A stretch of DNA of 52,388 bases from Amphibacillus sp. MSJ-3 (lineage in GTDB: Bacteria > Bacillota > Bacilli > Bacillales > Amphibacillaceae). Position numbers and translations under genes: made by a program. The notes beneath the pieces were generated by a model. It saw only the letters and a list, made by a program, of their open reading frames with translations, had not been told where the DNA came from and did not search any database. The stretch is taken from positions 1 to 52,388 of the forward strand of contig NZ_JAHLQM010000019.1 of the NCBI RefSeq assembly GCF_018919165.1, given 5' to 3'. This document shows, piece by piece, positions 9,045 through 17,783 of this stretch; the stretch's first letter is position 1; each line of letters starts with the position of its first letter.

Positions 9045-9950
9045 ATGGATGACAGTGAGATTCAGAAACAGTTTAGTCTATATTTAGAAGTTGAGAAAAA
9101 TGTTTCAGCTTATACTTTGGAGTATTACAACCAGGACATTACTGTTTTTGTAAACTTTTTAAATCTAGAAAATGTAGGGAGTTTTGATGAGGTTGATGAT
9201 AGAGTTGTCCGGTATTTTCTTACTTATCTCTATCAACAGAAGTTAAGTAGAAAAAGTGTCTCAAGGAAAATTTCTAGTTTGAGAACCTTTTATCGTTTTT
9301 TAGAACGGGAAAATATAACGACACATAACCCTTTTTTGTCAATTTCATTACCCAAATCTGAACAAGTACTACCAGATTTCTTATATGAAGAAGAGTTAGC
9401 AGAATTATTTACAGTAAATGATCTGACTACGCCAATTGGACAAAGAAATCAAGCTTTGCTAGAACTTCTGTATGCAACTGGTATCCGAGTAAGTGAATGT
9501 GTTAACTTAACTTTGGATGCTATTGATTTTTCTCTGCAAACGATATTGGTCATGGGAAAAGGTAGGAAAGAACGTTACATACCTTTTGGTTCTTTTGCTG
9601 AAAGGGCATTACATCAATATATTAATGACGGAAGAGAACAACTATTAAAGAAAAGTAAAGAAGGGACGAATATCCTTTTCCTAAATGCAAGAGGAAAGCC
9701 AATTACGGCGCGTGGTATTCGGTTTGTACTAAATAAAATAGTTGATGAAGCTGCTATGACGATCAACCTTCATCCTCATACCTTGCGCCATACATTTGCA
9801 ACACATATGCTAAATGAAGGCGCTGATTTACGAAGTGTTCAGGAATTGTTAGGTCATGATCATCTTTCTTCAACGCAGGTCTATACTCACGTAACAAAGG
9901 ATCGTTTGAAGGGTGTATATATGAAAACGCATCCAAGAGCGAAGAAATAG
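9045..9950 (+). CDS. xerC: Tyrosine recombinase XerC (CodV)
   Basis: Site-specific recombinase that, with XerD, resolves chromosome dimers at dif during division. The N-terminal SAM-like DNA-binding domain covers about residues 5-85 (YTLEYYNQDI...SRKISSLRTFYRFL). The catalytic domain has ATGIRVSE (Arg), the beta-hairpin Lys in MGKGRKERYIP, HPHTLRHTFATHML (His-x-x-Arg) and GHDHLSSTQVYTHV with the nucleophilic Tyr. ATG codons lie at 9042 and 9045; the second is better spaced from GAGGTG at 9034-9039. It heads the xerC-hslV-hslU-codY unit as in Bacillus subtilis, but trmFO is missing upstream. Confidence 0.95.
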   Translation: MDDSEIQKQFSLYLEVEKNVSAYTLEYYNQDITVFVNFLNLENVGSFDEVDDRVVRYFLTYLYQQKLSRKSVSRKISSLRTFYRFLERENITTHNPFLSISLPKSEQVLPDFLYEEELAELFTVNDLTTPIGQRNQALLELLYATGIRVSECVNLTLDAIDFSLQTILVMGKGRKERYIPFGSFAERALHQYINDGREQLLKKSKEGTNILFLNARGKPITARGIRFVLNKIVDEAAMTINLHPHTLRHTFATHMLNEGADLRSVQELLGHDHLSSTQVYTHVTKDRLKGVYMKTHPRAKK

Positions 9951-9965
9951 TAATGAGGTGAGCAA

Positions 9966-10511
9966 ATGGAATCACAATTTCATGCAACAACGATATTTGC
10001 CATCCATCACAATAATCAGTGTGCAATGAGTGGTGATGGTCAAGTGACAATGGGAAATTCTGTTGTTATGAAACATAAGGCAAGAAAGGTCCGCCGACTT
10101 TTTAAGGGGCAGGTGCTAGCTGGATTTGCAGGCTCAGTAGCAGATGCCTTTACTTTATTTGAGAAGTTTGAAGTCAAGCTCGAAACTTATAATGGGAATT
10201 TAGAACGCTCTGCAGTTGAATTAGCTAAAGAATGGCGGAGTGATAAGATGCTTCGTAAATTAGAAGCAATGTTAATTGTTATGGATAAAGAAAAGCTTTT
10301 CCTAGTTTCAGGAACTGGAGAGGTAATTGAGCCAGATGACGGTGTACTTGCCATCGGCTCTGGTGGTAACTATGCACTTGCAGCTGGGCGAGCGTTGAAG
10401 CGTTATAGCCCTGAGAAAACAGCAAGTGAAATAGCTCGGTCAGCTTTAGAGATTGCTAGTGAGATTTGTGTTTACACAAATGACCAAATTATTTTAGAAA
10501 AACTTGACTAA
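9966..10511 (+). CDS. hslV: ATP-dependent protease subunit HslV (ClpQ)
   Basis: Peptidase subunit of the two-component HslUV (ClpYQ) protease, a cytoplasmic dodecamer gated by HslU. The 181-residue product has the proteasome-like core [42 protein letters not shown] and [16 protein letters not shown]. The N-terminus is [11 protein letters not shown]: Ser is at position 3 behind Glu2, so simple Met removal would not expose an N-terminal Ser as proposed for Bacillus subtilis ClpQ. GAGGTG lies five bases before the ATG, and no alternative start is seen. The stop overlaps the upstream part of the hslU frame. Confidence 0.96.
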   Translation: MESQFHATTIFAIHHNNQCAMSGDGQVTMGNSVVMKHKARKVRRLFKGQVLAGFAGSVADAFTLFEKFEVKLETYNGNLERSAVELAKEWRSDKMLRKLEAMLIVMDKEKLFLVSGTGEVIEPDDGVLAIGSGGNYALAAGRALKRYSPEKTASEIARSALEIASEICVYTNDQIILEKLD

Positions 10512-10533
10512 CAGTAAGTTGGGAGGTGGTGAG

Positions 10534-11931
10534 TTGAGAGTAGATCTTTCACCCAAGGAAATTGTCAAGGAGCTTGATCAATATATTGTTGGTCAAAATC
10601 AAGCAAAGAAATCTGTTGCTATAGCATTAAGAAATCGAATGCGTCGTATGAAAATTGATGATCAATTCAGAGAAGAGGTTGTCCCAAAAAATATTTTAAT
10701 GATTGGACCGACCGGTGTTGGGAAAACAGAAATTGCTAGAAGATTAGCTAAATTGGTAGGGGCTCCCTTTGTTAAAGTAGAAGCAACCAAGTTCACAGAA
10801 GTAGGTTATGTTGGTCGGGATGTAGAATCAATGATCCGAGATTTAGTAGAGATGTCCATTCGCATGGTTAAACAAGAAAAGATGGCAGAAGTCCAATCAA
10901 AAGCAGAACAAATTGCCAATCAGGAACTAGTAAAGTTACTCGTTCCATTAACAAAGAAACAATCAAATCATCTAAAAAATCCATTTGAAGTTTTCTTTCA
11001 ACAAACTGAAGAAGAGAAGGATTTAGAGGATGACGCAAATATAAACGAAGATAAATTAAAAAAACGAAAACAAGTTGAACACCAGTTGGCACTTGGAGAA
11101 CTAGAAGATACAATAGTCACTGTAGAAGTTGAAGAATACCAACATTCAATGTTCGATATGATCCAAGGAACCGGAATGGAACAAATGGGAATTAACATGC
11201 AGGACATGTTTGGTCAGTTCATGCCTAAAAAGATGAAAAAGCGAAGACTTCCAGTGAGCGAAGCACGTAAACTACTTACTCAACAGGAAGCTCAAAAGTT
11301 AATTGATATGGAAGAGGTAACACAAATTGCCCTCGATCGAGTTGAGCAAACAGGTATGGTTTTTATTGACGAAATTGATAAAGTAGCCGGTAAAAGTGAA
11401 GGCCAAGTTGATGTTTCGCGTGAAGGTGTTCAACGCGATATCCTACCAATTATTGAAGGTTCAACGGTTGTGACTAAGTATGGTCCGGTTAAGACTGACC
11501 ATATTCTGTTTATTGCTGCGGGAGCCTTCCACATGACCAAGCCATCTGATTTAATTCCAGAGCTTCAAGGTCGCTTTCCGATCAGGGTTGAATTAGAGAA
11601 GCTTTCAGTAGATGATTTTAAGCGGATTTTATCGGAACCATCGAATGCTTTGCTAAAACAGTACCAAGCCTTATTAAAAACAGAGGATATAGATGTTGTT
11701 TTTACGGATGATGCGATTACTCGAATTGCCGAGATCGCCTATGAAGTAAATCAGGAAACAGATAATATTGGTGCTAGACGTTTGCATACCATTTTAGAAA
11801 AATTATTGGAAGATTTATTGTTTGAGGCTAATGATATAACCATGCCAACAATCAATATAACCCCACAGTATGTAGATGAAAAATTAAAGGCAATTGTAAA
11901 AAACCGTGATTTAAGTCAATATATTTTGTAA
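10534..11931 (+). CDS. hslU: HslUV ATPase subunit HslU (ClpY)
   Basis: AAA+ unfoldase that feeds substrates to HslV. Walker A is [15 protein letters not shown], Walker B is [10 protein letters not shown], and the intermediate (I) domain lies between about residues 105 and 240. The sensor and C-terminal part includes [12 protein letters not shown] and NIGARRLHT, ending in LSQYIL, the tail that docks into HslV. The TTG at 10534 is chosen because GGAGGTGG lies just upstream; the in-frame TTG at 10504 has no such site. The product is 465 residues, near the usual 467. Confidence 0.96.
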   Translation: MRVDLSPKEIVKELDQYIVGQNQAKKSVAIALRNRMRRMKIDDQFREEVVPKNILMIGPTGVGKTEIARRLAKLVGAPFVKVEATKFTEVGYVGRDVESMIRDLVEMSIRMVKQEKMAEVQSKAEQIANQELVKLLVPLTKKQSNHLKNPFEVFFQQTEEEKDLEDDANINEDKLKKRKQVEHQLALGELEDTIVTVEVEEYQHSMFDMIQGTGMEQMGINMQDMFGQFMPKKMKKRRLPVSEARKLLTQQEAQKLIDMEEVTQIALDRVEQTGMVFIDEIDKVAGKSEGQVDVSREGVQRDILPIIEGSTVVTKYGPVKTDHILFIAAGAFHMTKPSDLIPELQGRFPIRVELEKLSVDDFKRILSEPSNALLKQYQALLKTEDIDVVFTDDAITRIAEIAYEVNQETDNIGARRLHTILEKLLEDLLFEANDITMPTINITPQYVDEKLKAIVKNRDLSQYIL

Positions 11932-11961
11932 AAGCGGTAGTAAAGGAAACGGAGGAGTAAC

Positions 11962-12747
11962 ATGGAACTGTTAGAGCGGGTAAGAAAAATAAACTCAATA
12001 TTACAGGGTGCAACAACTAAAACAGTGAACTTTAACCAGATGGCGGTTACATTACAGGAGATTATTGGGGCAAATATTTTTGTCGTGAGTAGAAAGGGTA
12101 AGTTAATAGGGTTTTCGATTAACCAAAAGATTGAAAATCCACGAATGAAGGCAATGCTTGAGGAAAGACAATTTCCTGAAGTATACACGGAAAGTCTATT
12201 TAATATTCATACGACAACTGCGAATATCGGTATAGACAGTCCTTATACGGCTTTTCCTGTTGAAAATAAAGATTTATTTAAAGAAGGGTTAACTACGATC
12301 GTACCAATCATAGGTAGTGGTGAACGATTAGGGACATTAATCTTAAGCCGATTAGATACAGTTTTTAATAATGATGATCTATTATTAGCTGAATATGGTG
12401 CTACTGTTGTAGGTATGGAAATCCTTCATCAAAAGTCAGAAGAAATTGAAAAAGAAGCACGATCTAAAGCAGTTGTTCAAATGGCGATTAGCTCATTGTC
12501 CTATAGTGAATTAGAAGCAATTGAACACATATTCGATGAACTAGATGGTAAGGAAGGTTTGTTGGTTGCGAGTAAAATTGCCGATCGAGTGGGTATTACA
12601 AGATCTGTAATTGTTAATGCTTTACGTAAATTAGAAAGTGCAGGAGTAATTGAATCACGTTCGTTAGGAATGAAAGGTACTTATATCAAAGTTTTGAATG
12701 ATAAGTTCCTTTATGAACTTGAAAAGCTGAAAGCAGAAGGAAATTAA
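11962..12747 (+). CDS. codY: Global transcriptional regulator CodY
   Basis: Branched-chain amino acid- and GTP-responsive regulator, usually a repressor of nutrient-limitation genes. The 261-residue protein has the N-terminal GAF effector domain ([15 protein letters not shown] through about residue 155), a linker helix and a C-terminal winged helix-turn-helix with [18 protein letters not shown] (about 207-224) and [25 protein letters not shown] precedes the ATG. It ends the xerC-hslVU unit with a strong terminator. In Bacillus subtilis CodY represses the fla/che promoter that lies just downstream; whether it does so here is not shown. Confidence 0.98.
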   Translation: MELLERVRKINSILQGATTKTVNFNQMAVTLQEIIGANIFVVSRKGKLIGFSINQKIENPRMKAMLEERQFPEVYTESLFNIHTTTANIGIDSPYTAFPVENKDLFKEGLTTIVPIIGSGERLGTLILSRLDTVFNNDDLLLAEYGATVVGMEILHQKSEEIEKEARSKAVVQMAISSLSYSELEAIEHIFDELDGKEGLLVASKIADRVGITRSVIVNALRKLESAGVIESRSLGMKGTYIKVLNDKFLYELEKLKAEGN

Positions 12748-12784
12748 AAAAGCCTTGCATGAATTTTTCATGCAAGGCTTTTTT
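12746..12784 (+). terminator. Rho-independent terminator after codY
   Basis: A perfect 14-base repeat AAGCCTTGCATGAA / TTCATGCAAGGCTT with a three-T loop runs into a T tract directly at the codY stop. Confidence 0.93.
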
Positions 12785-12797
12785 GACTGTAAAATAT

Positions 12798-12870
12798 ATG
12801 ACGTTAGTGAAGAAAAATCAGATTTCTCATGGGATGGGGAATGTGATGGAAATTCACTAACGTCATTTTT
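12798..12870 (+). terminator. Second long-stem hairpin with T tract
   Basis: A perfect 14-base inverted repeat (ATGACGTTAGTGAA at 12798-12811, TTCACTAACGTCAT at 12853-12866) encloses a 41-base loop and is followed by TTTT. It begins only 14 bases past the codY terminator. The loop holds its own small GAAA...TTTC pairing. It could be a backup terminator or the end of a small RNA. Confidence 0.5.
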
Positions 12871-12949
12871 GATTTCATAATAAAAAAACAGGAGCTGTGA
12901 CGCCTCATGACAAATCTTGATTTTAATGCCCGGGAAAGTATTTTACATA

Positions 12950-13028
12950 GTCTAAAGAAGCCAGGTCCTGTGATAGGGTCTGCGTGATTTAGGTCTTCTA
13001 GGCCCCCTGATTGAAGTCTCACTTTATA
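12950..13028 (-). repeat. Dispersed structured repeat, copy C (5' fragment)
   Basis: Read on the minus strand, it begins TATAAAGTGAGACTTCAATC and continues with a GG-rich arm and AGGACCTGG, matching the first 80 bases of the family. The second arm of the main stem and all later modules are missing, so this is a truncated copy. Confidence 0.55.
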
Positions 13029-13176
13029 GACTAATGTGATAGGAATTTAGTATCCCTATTAAGAGACGTTAGACCTAACTCACATACTAAAAAACTTTTA
13101 GTGGAATTAATATAGTCTCATAGTACTATGTTTTTGTAAAGGATTGATTAATTTTGACATAAAAAATCGATTTTTG

Positions 13177-13204
13177 TTGGCTTTTTAAATTGTTTGTGTA
13201 TAAT
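13177..13204 (+). promoter_or_regulatory. Candidate SigA promoter of the fla/che operon
   Basis: TTGGCT (13177-13182), a 16-base spacer and a perfect -10 TATAAT (13199-13204), with TG dinucleotides just before the -10. A separate TTGACA at 13154 has no -10 at a suitable distance. It lies about 240 bases before flgB. Confidence 0.5.
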
Positions 13205-13441
13205 AAAACATGAGGATCTTACCAAATTTCTTTATGACCAAATATTTAATTGGGCAAATAGTATGACAATTTAACCTTTTATTAATAACTTTTGTCGGAA
13301 TTTTATATATTCTAGTGACAACTACCCTTATTTCTAATACAATTAGTTTGAATTATGATAGAAAAGACTAGGATTTATTTCAGAAAGATAGTCGGATCTT
13401 CTTAGCGGAAATAGTCAAATATACACAAAGGAGGTAGAAAA

Positions 13442-13834
13442 GTGTCGATATTCGGAAGTTCAATTGACAATCTACACCATGGTTTGGATTATGCTTTTGT
13501 GAAAAACGAAGCAATCTCCAACAATTTAGCTAATATAAGCACAACTAACTATAAAGCAAAATCTGTTGAGTTTAAAAGTCTATTAGAACAAGAAAAAGGT
13601 GGACAATTTCAGGCTAAATTGACAAATCCACGCCATATAGACTTTAGTCAAGCGACAAAAGGCTTTAAGATTCATGTGAATAATAACACGCAATATAACC
13701 ATAACGGTAACAATGTTGATATAGATAAGGAAATGGTTGAACTTGGTAACAACCAGATTTATCAACAGGCATTGGTTGAAAGGTTAAATGGTAGTTTTAG
13801 CACATTACAAAATCTTATACGTGGAGGAAGTTAG
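13442..13834 (+). CDS. flgB: Flagellar proximal rod protein FlgB
   Basis: Structural subunit of the proximal rod that spans the envelope; exported by the flagellar type III apparatus, so it has no Sec signal. The 130-residue protein shows the rod signature NEAISNNLANISTTNYKAKS near the N-terminus and a C-terminal helix (MVELGNNQIYQQALVERL) for coiled-coil packing. The start is GTG, supported by AAAGGAGGT eight bases upstream. It is the first gene of the fla/che operon, with flgC two bases downstream. Confidence 0.96.
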   Translation: MSIFGSSIDNLHHGLDYAFVKNEAISNNLANISTTNYKAKSVEFKSLLEQEKGGQFQAKLTNPRHIDFSQATKGFKIHVNNNTQYNHNGNNVDIDKEMVELGNNQIYQQALVERLNGSFSTLQNLIRGGS

Positions 13835-13836
13835 AA

Positions 13837-14292
13837 ATGAGTATATTTAATAGTATTAATAGTAGTGGATCAGCTTTAACTGCTCAAAGGTTGAGAATGG
13901 ATGTTATCTCATCAAATATTGCGAATGCAGAAACAACTCGAGCTAGACTTAATGAAAACGACGAATTTGAACCGTATCGACGGAAGACTGTTCGTTTTCA
14001 GGAAAATGGCCAGTCATTTTCCACTCAATTAAGCCGAGTAAAAAGTAACCAGGCTAATATGAGTAAAGGTGTAAAGGTAACAGCGATTGTTGAGGATGAT
14101 GAGCCTTTTACACTAGTGTATAATCCGTCGCATCCAGACGCTGGTGATGATGGGTATGTCCAAATGCCTAATGTTGATCCATTGCAAGAAATGGTAGATT
14201 TGATGAGTGCAACTAGATCATATGAGGCAAATATAACAGCACTAAATGCCTCACAAAGTATGTTAACAAAAACTCTGGAAATAGGCAGATAA
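13837..14292 (+). CDS. flgC: Flagellar rod protein FlgC
   Basis: Rod subunit assembled next to FlgB. The 151-residue protein has the N-terminal rod/hook motif LRMDVISSNIANAETTR and the C-terminal conserved block DPLQEMVDLMSATRSYEANI, which forms the inner helical layer of axial proteins. A GGAGG site lies inside the flgB end, and the genes are two bases apart, so they are cotranscribed and probably coupled. Length and both termini match the family. Confidence 0.97.
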   Translation: MSIFNSINSSGSALTAQRLRMDVISSNIANAETTRARLNENDEFEPYRRKTVRFQENGQSFSTQLSRVKSNQANMSKGVKVTAIVEDDEPFTLVYNPSHPDAGDDGYVQMPNVDPLQEMVDLMSATRSYEANITALNASQSMLTKTLEIGR

Positions 14293-14311
14293 TACAGAAA
14301 GGGTGAACATA

Positions 14312-14617
14312 GTGAGCATAGATCTTCAAGCCTTACAATCAATCCAGCCAACATCTTACATAAATAGATTGAATAAAACTGAAAATAGCTCTACTGACAA
14401 TCAATTTTCAAATCAGCTTAAACAAGCGCTTGAACAGTTAAATAATGCTCAGCTTGAGACGGAAATGAAAACAGAAATGTTAGTTAATGGTCAAATCGAC
14501 CAACTACATGACGTGATGATTGCAGCTCAGAAATCATCATTATCGATGAGTTTGGCCGTTGAAGTGCAAAGTAAAGTAATCGATGCTTACAATGAAATGA
14601 TGAGAATGCAAGTATAA
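14312..14617 (+). CDS. fliE: Flagellar MS-ring/rod adaptor FliE
   Basis: Small exported protein that joins the MS ring (FliF) to the proximal rod. About 101 residues, with a polar N-terminus and the conserved C-terminal helices (LHDVMIAAQKSSLSMSLAVE, then KVIDAYNEMMRMQV). The GTG at 14312 is preferred, with AAAGGGTGA upstream; a GTG at 14303 is in frame but overlaps that ribosome site. Unusually, fliF does not follow directly: a tandem repeat insertion begins at the fliE stop codon. Confidence 0.93.
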   Translation: MSIDLQALQSIQPTSYINRLNKTENSSTDNQFSNQLKQALEQLNNAQLETEMKTEMLVNGQIDQLHDVMIAAQKSSLSMSLAVEVQSKVIDAYNEMMRMQV

Positions 14618-14926
14618 AATGAAACTTTAATCAGTGAAAGTTGGACCTATAGGAACTAGGTCATGTAGACATTACTACAGGACCTTGTGGGTTTAGTTTG
14701 CCTTCCTATATCCCCATTGATTGGGACTGGGACTGTGGTTACTCGTCCCATCGAAGTAATTTGCGGTTACTCGTTACACCGGAAACATTTGTTACTATCA
14801 CAAGGGGATGACCTAAAGGCCATTGAACCAATCAAGCTGTTACTGCCAGTTGATCTACCACCTACAATACTTAGTTTCCTTCGAATGCTAGAGTGGGAGT
14901 CTTACTGATAGTTACACTGCGATAAA
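14613..14926 (+). repeat. Dispersed structured repeat, copy D (full-length)
   Basis: Starts with TATAAAATGAAACTTTAATC overlapping the fliE stop and ends GCGATAAA. All three modules are present: the CAGTG...CCCCATTGATTGGGAC arm, the GGGAC...GGTTACTC...GTCCC hairpin and the 3' stem (ACTGCCAGT pairing with ACTGATAGT). It carries a partly duplicated GCGGTTACTCGTTAC segment near 14763. The 73-codon frame across it has no ribosome site and is not a believable gene. Confidence 0.75.
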
Positions 14927-15109
14927 GTGAAACTTCAATCAGTGGGGAGGACCTATAGGACCTGGTAAGTATAGTCTGTCTTCCTATATCCCCACTGATC
15001 GTTAGTTGAACCAATCGGGCCGTTACTGTCAGTTGATCTACCACTTACAATACTTAGTTTCCTTCGAATGCTAGAGTGGGAGTCTTATTGACAGTTACAC
15101 TGCGATAAA
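14921..15109 (+). repeat. Dispersed structured repeat, copy E (internal deletion)
   Basis: Directly follows copy D and shares its terminal GATAAA. It has an 11-base perfect stem ATCAGTGGGGA / TCCCCACTGAT (14938-14948 with 14989-14999). It lacks the GGTTACTC hairpin module, then resumes with the 3' module, where ACTGTCAGT pairs with ATTGACAGT. It ends GCGATAAA 43 bases before fliF. D and E together put about 500 non-coding bases inside the operon. Confidence 0.75.
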
Positions 15110-15152
15110 TCAAAGCACTTCAATTGAAAGTTGTTTGGTATGGAGGCACATA

Positions 15153-16757
15153 ATGAAAGAAAAACTGAATCAGTATAAAGATAAATTTATTGAAACTTGG
15201 AATGCAAGAACTAAAAAGGAAAAAGGACTTATACTTTCTTCTATTTTAATTTTTTTAATCATTGTTGTTGGAGGTAGTCTGTTTGCTACTAGAACAACAA
15301 TGGTTCCGTTATATAGTAATTTGTCATTGCAAGAAGCGGGTCAAATTAAAGAGGAACTCGATTTAAGAGGTGTACAAAATGAAGTTAGTGATTCTGGAAC
15401 GACTATTCATGTGCCAGAAAATATGGCAGATAGTTTGCTAGTTGAATTAGCAGCACAGGGTATCCCGCAAAGTGGCGGCATTGACTATTCCTTTTTCAGT
15501 GAAAACAGCTCTTGGGGTGTGACAGATAACGAATTTGATATTATCAAATTAGATGCTATGCAGACAGAATTAGCGGACCTTATTACTAGTATAGAGGGAA
15601 TTGAGCAGGCTAATGTCATGATTAGTATGCCACAACAGCAAATTTTTGTGAGTGATGAGGCAGAAGAAGGAACGGCATCCATCGTCATAAGTGTTGCCCC
15701 TGGACATCATTTTGAATCAGAACAAATTAATGCACTTTATCATCTTGTTTCTAAATCAGTTCCCAATCTCCCTGTAGAGAATATCGGTATTTTAGATCAG
15801 AATTTTAATTACTACGATATGGAAAATAGCAATACCTATACAAACGGAGATGTTTATGCGTCACAACAAGCGATTAAACAAGATATCGAGCGTGACATTC
15901 AACGTCGCGTTCAACAAATGTTAGCTACAATGATTGGATCAGATAAAGTTGTGACTTCAGTAACAGCGGATATTGATTTCACTCAAGAGAACCGTGTTGA
16001 ACAGCTAGTTGAACCTGTTAGCGAAGAAATTGAGGGTTTGCCTGTTAGTATTGAAAATATTCATGAAAGTTATTCTGGGGAGGGAGCCCTAGAAGCACAG
16101 GTTGGTGTTGGTGAGGAAGATATCGCTAATTATCCAGCTGGTGATGGTGGTGATGGTGAATATGAATTAATTCAAGACTCAATTAATTATGAATTTAATC
16201 GTATCCAACGTGAAATTAATGAAAGTCCATATAAAATTAGAGACCTAGGGATTCAAGTAGCTGTAGATAATCGAAAGGATTCGGTAGGGGAAAATGGTGA
16301 ACTTGAATTGTTAACACCTGCTGAACAAGCAAATGTGGAATTAGGAATTGCCTCCATTTTGGATTCAATTATCGAAACGACAGTCGATGATTCCTATCTT
16401 AGTGAGGGTGATCTTGATGCTAGCCCAAATACTTCAATAGTATTTCAAGAGTTCAGTGGAATCGATACACCAGAACAGCCAACTACAGTAGGACTTCCTT
16501 TGTGGGCGATAATCCTTGGTGGAGTTTTATTACTCTTAATTATTATTCTTATCATCTTATTAGTCCGTGGACGACAACAAGTTGAGGATGAATTTGCCTA
16601 TACAACAGAGCTTGAGGAAATTGAAACGGAAATTCCAGAGATGGATGAACCTGAAGATACAGATAGTACAATCAAAAGAAAACAGCTTGAAAAAATGGCA
16701 AAAGATAAGCCGGATGAATTTGCTAAATTATTACGTACATGGATTTCAGAGGATTAG
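15153..16757 (+). CDS. fliF: Flagellar MS-ring protein FliF
   Basis: Forms the membrane-embedded MS ring, the platform for rod and C-ring assembly. The 534-residue protein has an N-terminal membrane segment (about residues 24-46), two ring-building motifs (VPLYSNLSLQEAGQI region and the YscJ-like RRVQQMLATMIGSDKVV region) and a second membrane segment (WAIILGGVLLLLIIILIILL). The acidic cytoplasmic tail (KDKPDEFAKLLRTWISED) binds FliG. The ATG at 15153 follows TGGAGG; the in-frame ATG at 15135 lies upstream of that site. fliG begins 12 bases later. Confidence 0.97.
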   Translation: MKEKLNQYKDKFIETWNARTKKEKGLILSSILIFLIIVVGGSLFATRTTMVPLYSNLSLQEAGQIKEELDLRGVQNEVSDSGTTIHVPENMADSLLVELAAQGIPQSGGIDYSFFSENSSWGVTDNEFDIIKLDAMQTELADLITSIEGIEQANVMISMPQQQIFVSDEAEEGTASIVISVAPGHHFESEQINALYHLVSKSVPNLPVENIGILDQNFNYYDMENSNTYTNGDVYASQQAIKQDIERDIQRRVQQMLATMIGSDKVVTSVTADIDFTQENRVEQLVEPVSEEIEGLPVSIENIHESYSGEGALEAQVGVGEEDIANYPAGDGGDGEYELIQDSINYEFNRIQREINESPYKIRDLGIQVAVDNRKDSVGENGELELLTPAEQANVELGIASILDSIIETTVDDSYLSEGDLDASPNTSIVFQEFSGIDTPEQPTTVGLPLWAIILGGVLLLLIIILIILLVRGRQQVEDEFAYTTELEEIETEIPEMDEPEDTDSTIKRKQLEKMAKDKPDEFAKLLRTWISED

Positions 16758-16769
16758 GGGGAGAGCTGA

Positions 16770-17783
16770 ATGGCTAGACAAAAAAATGTACTTACCGGTC
16801 GCCAAAAAGCAGCGATTCTGCTTATTTCACTTGGTCCCGATGTATCAGCACAAATATACAAACATTTAACAGAAGAAGAAATTGAAAAGTTAACTTTAGA
16901 GATATCTTCAGTAAAAAAGGTAGAGTCAGAGCAAAAAGAAGTGGTTATGGAACAATTCCATCAAATAGCGTTAGCGCAAGATTATATTTCCCAAGGTGGG
17001 ATTAGCTATGCTAAAACTGTGTTGGAAAAAGCAGTCGGCAGTGATGAAGCACAAAAGATTATTGCACGCTTAACATCTTCATTACAAGTCAAGCCGTTTG
17101 ATTTTGCACGGAAGTCAGATCCGGCTCAAATCTTAAACTTTATCCAAAATGAGCATCCGCAAACAATCGCTTTAGTCCTTTCATATTTAGATAATGAGCA
17201 AGCGGGTCAAATTTTATCTGAATTACCACAAGAAATGCAAGCGGACGTAGCAAAACGGATCGCTTTAATGGATTCTACTTCTCCAGAGATTATTTATGAG
17301 GTAGAGCAAATCTTGGAACAAAAGTTATCTTCTACGGTTACGCAAGACTATACACAAACAGGTGGTATTCAAGCAGTTGTAGAAGTGTTGAATGGTGTAG
17401 ACAGAAGTACAGAACGAACGATTCTAGATGCGCTTGAAGTTCAGGATCCTGAATTAGCTGAGGAGATCAAGAAACGAATGTTCATCTTCGAAGATATTGT
17501 TACGTTGGATAATCGAGCGATTCAACGTGTTATTCGTGATGTCGAAAACGATGACTTACGTTTATCACTTAAGGTTGCTAGTGAGGAAGTTCAAGAGATT
17601 ATCTTCAGTAACATGTCAACAAGAATGGCTGAAACCTTTAAAGAAGAAATGGAATATATGGGACCCGTTCGACTTCGCGATGTAGAAGAAGCACAACAAC
17701 GTATTGTTGCAACCATTCGCCGATTGGAAGAAGTGGGAGAGATAGTCATTGCTCGTGGTGGAGGAGATGATGTGATTGTCTGA
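16770..17783 (+). CDS. fliG: Flagellar motor switch protein FliG
   Basis: Rotor protein that contacts FliF, FliM and the MotA stator and converts stator motion to torque. The 337-residue protein has the N-terminal FliF-binding domain (LTGRQKAAILLISLGPDVSA), the middle domain with EHPQTIALVLSYLD, and the C-terminal charged torque helix region (EEMEYMGPVRLRDVEEAQQR). Length and domain order match the family. A GGGGGAG site precedes the ATG. The 3' end overlaps the fliH start by eight bases. Confidence 0.98.
   Translation: MARQKNVLTGRQKAAILLISLGPDVSAQIYKHLTEEEIEKLTLEISSVKKVESEQKEVVMEQFHQIALAQDYISQGGISYAKTVLEKAVGSDEAQKIIARLTSSLQVKPFDFARKSDPAQILNFIQNEHPQTIALVLSYLDNEQAGQILSELPQEMQADVAKRIALMDSTSPEIIYEVEQILEQKLSSTVTQDYTQTGGIQAVVEVLNGVDRSTERTILDALEVQDPELAEEIKKRMFIFEDIVTLDNRAIQRVIRDVENDDLRLSLKVASEEVQEIIFSNMSTRMAETFKEEMEYMGPVRLRDVEEAQQRIVATIRRLEEVGEIVIARGGGDDVIV

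Larger units (their letters stand above)
12871..13441. other. fla/che upstream region
   Basis: This gene-free stretch before flgB holds a minus-oriented repeat fragment (12950-13028) and a promoter-like pair at 13177-13204. About 230 bases of AT-rich leader then run to an AAAGGAGG ribosome site. No open frame of note was seen. No match to the SigD consensus convinced me. Confidence 0.5.

Noticed and set aside
13154-13159. Consensus TTGACA as -35 of the fla/che promoter
   Set aside because: No -10 hexamer lies 16-18 bases downstream; the TTGGCT/TATAAT pair fits better.
13285-13310. Possible CodY-binding site before flgB (AATTTTATATATTCT)
   Set aside because: Too few matches to the CodY consensus in an AT-rich setting; no more than chance.
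14687-14908. A 73-codon open frame between fliE and fliF
   Set aside because: It falls within repeat copy D and has no ribosome site. The frame is not kept in copies A or E, so it is chance.
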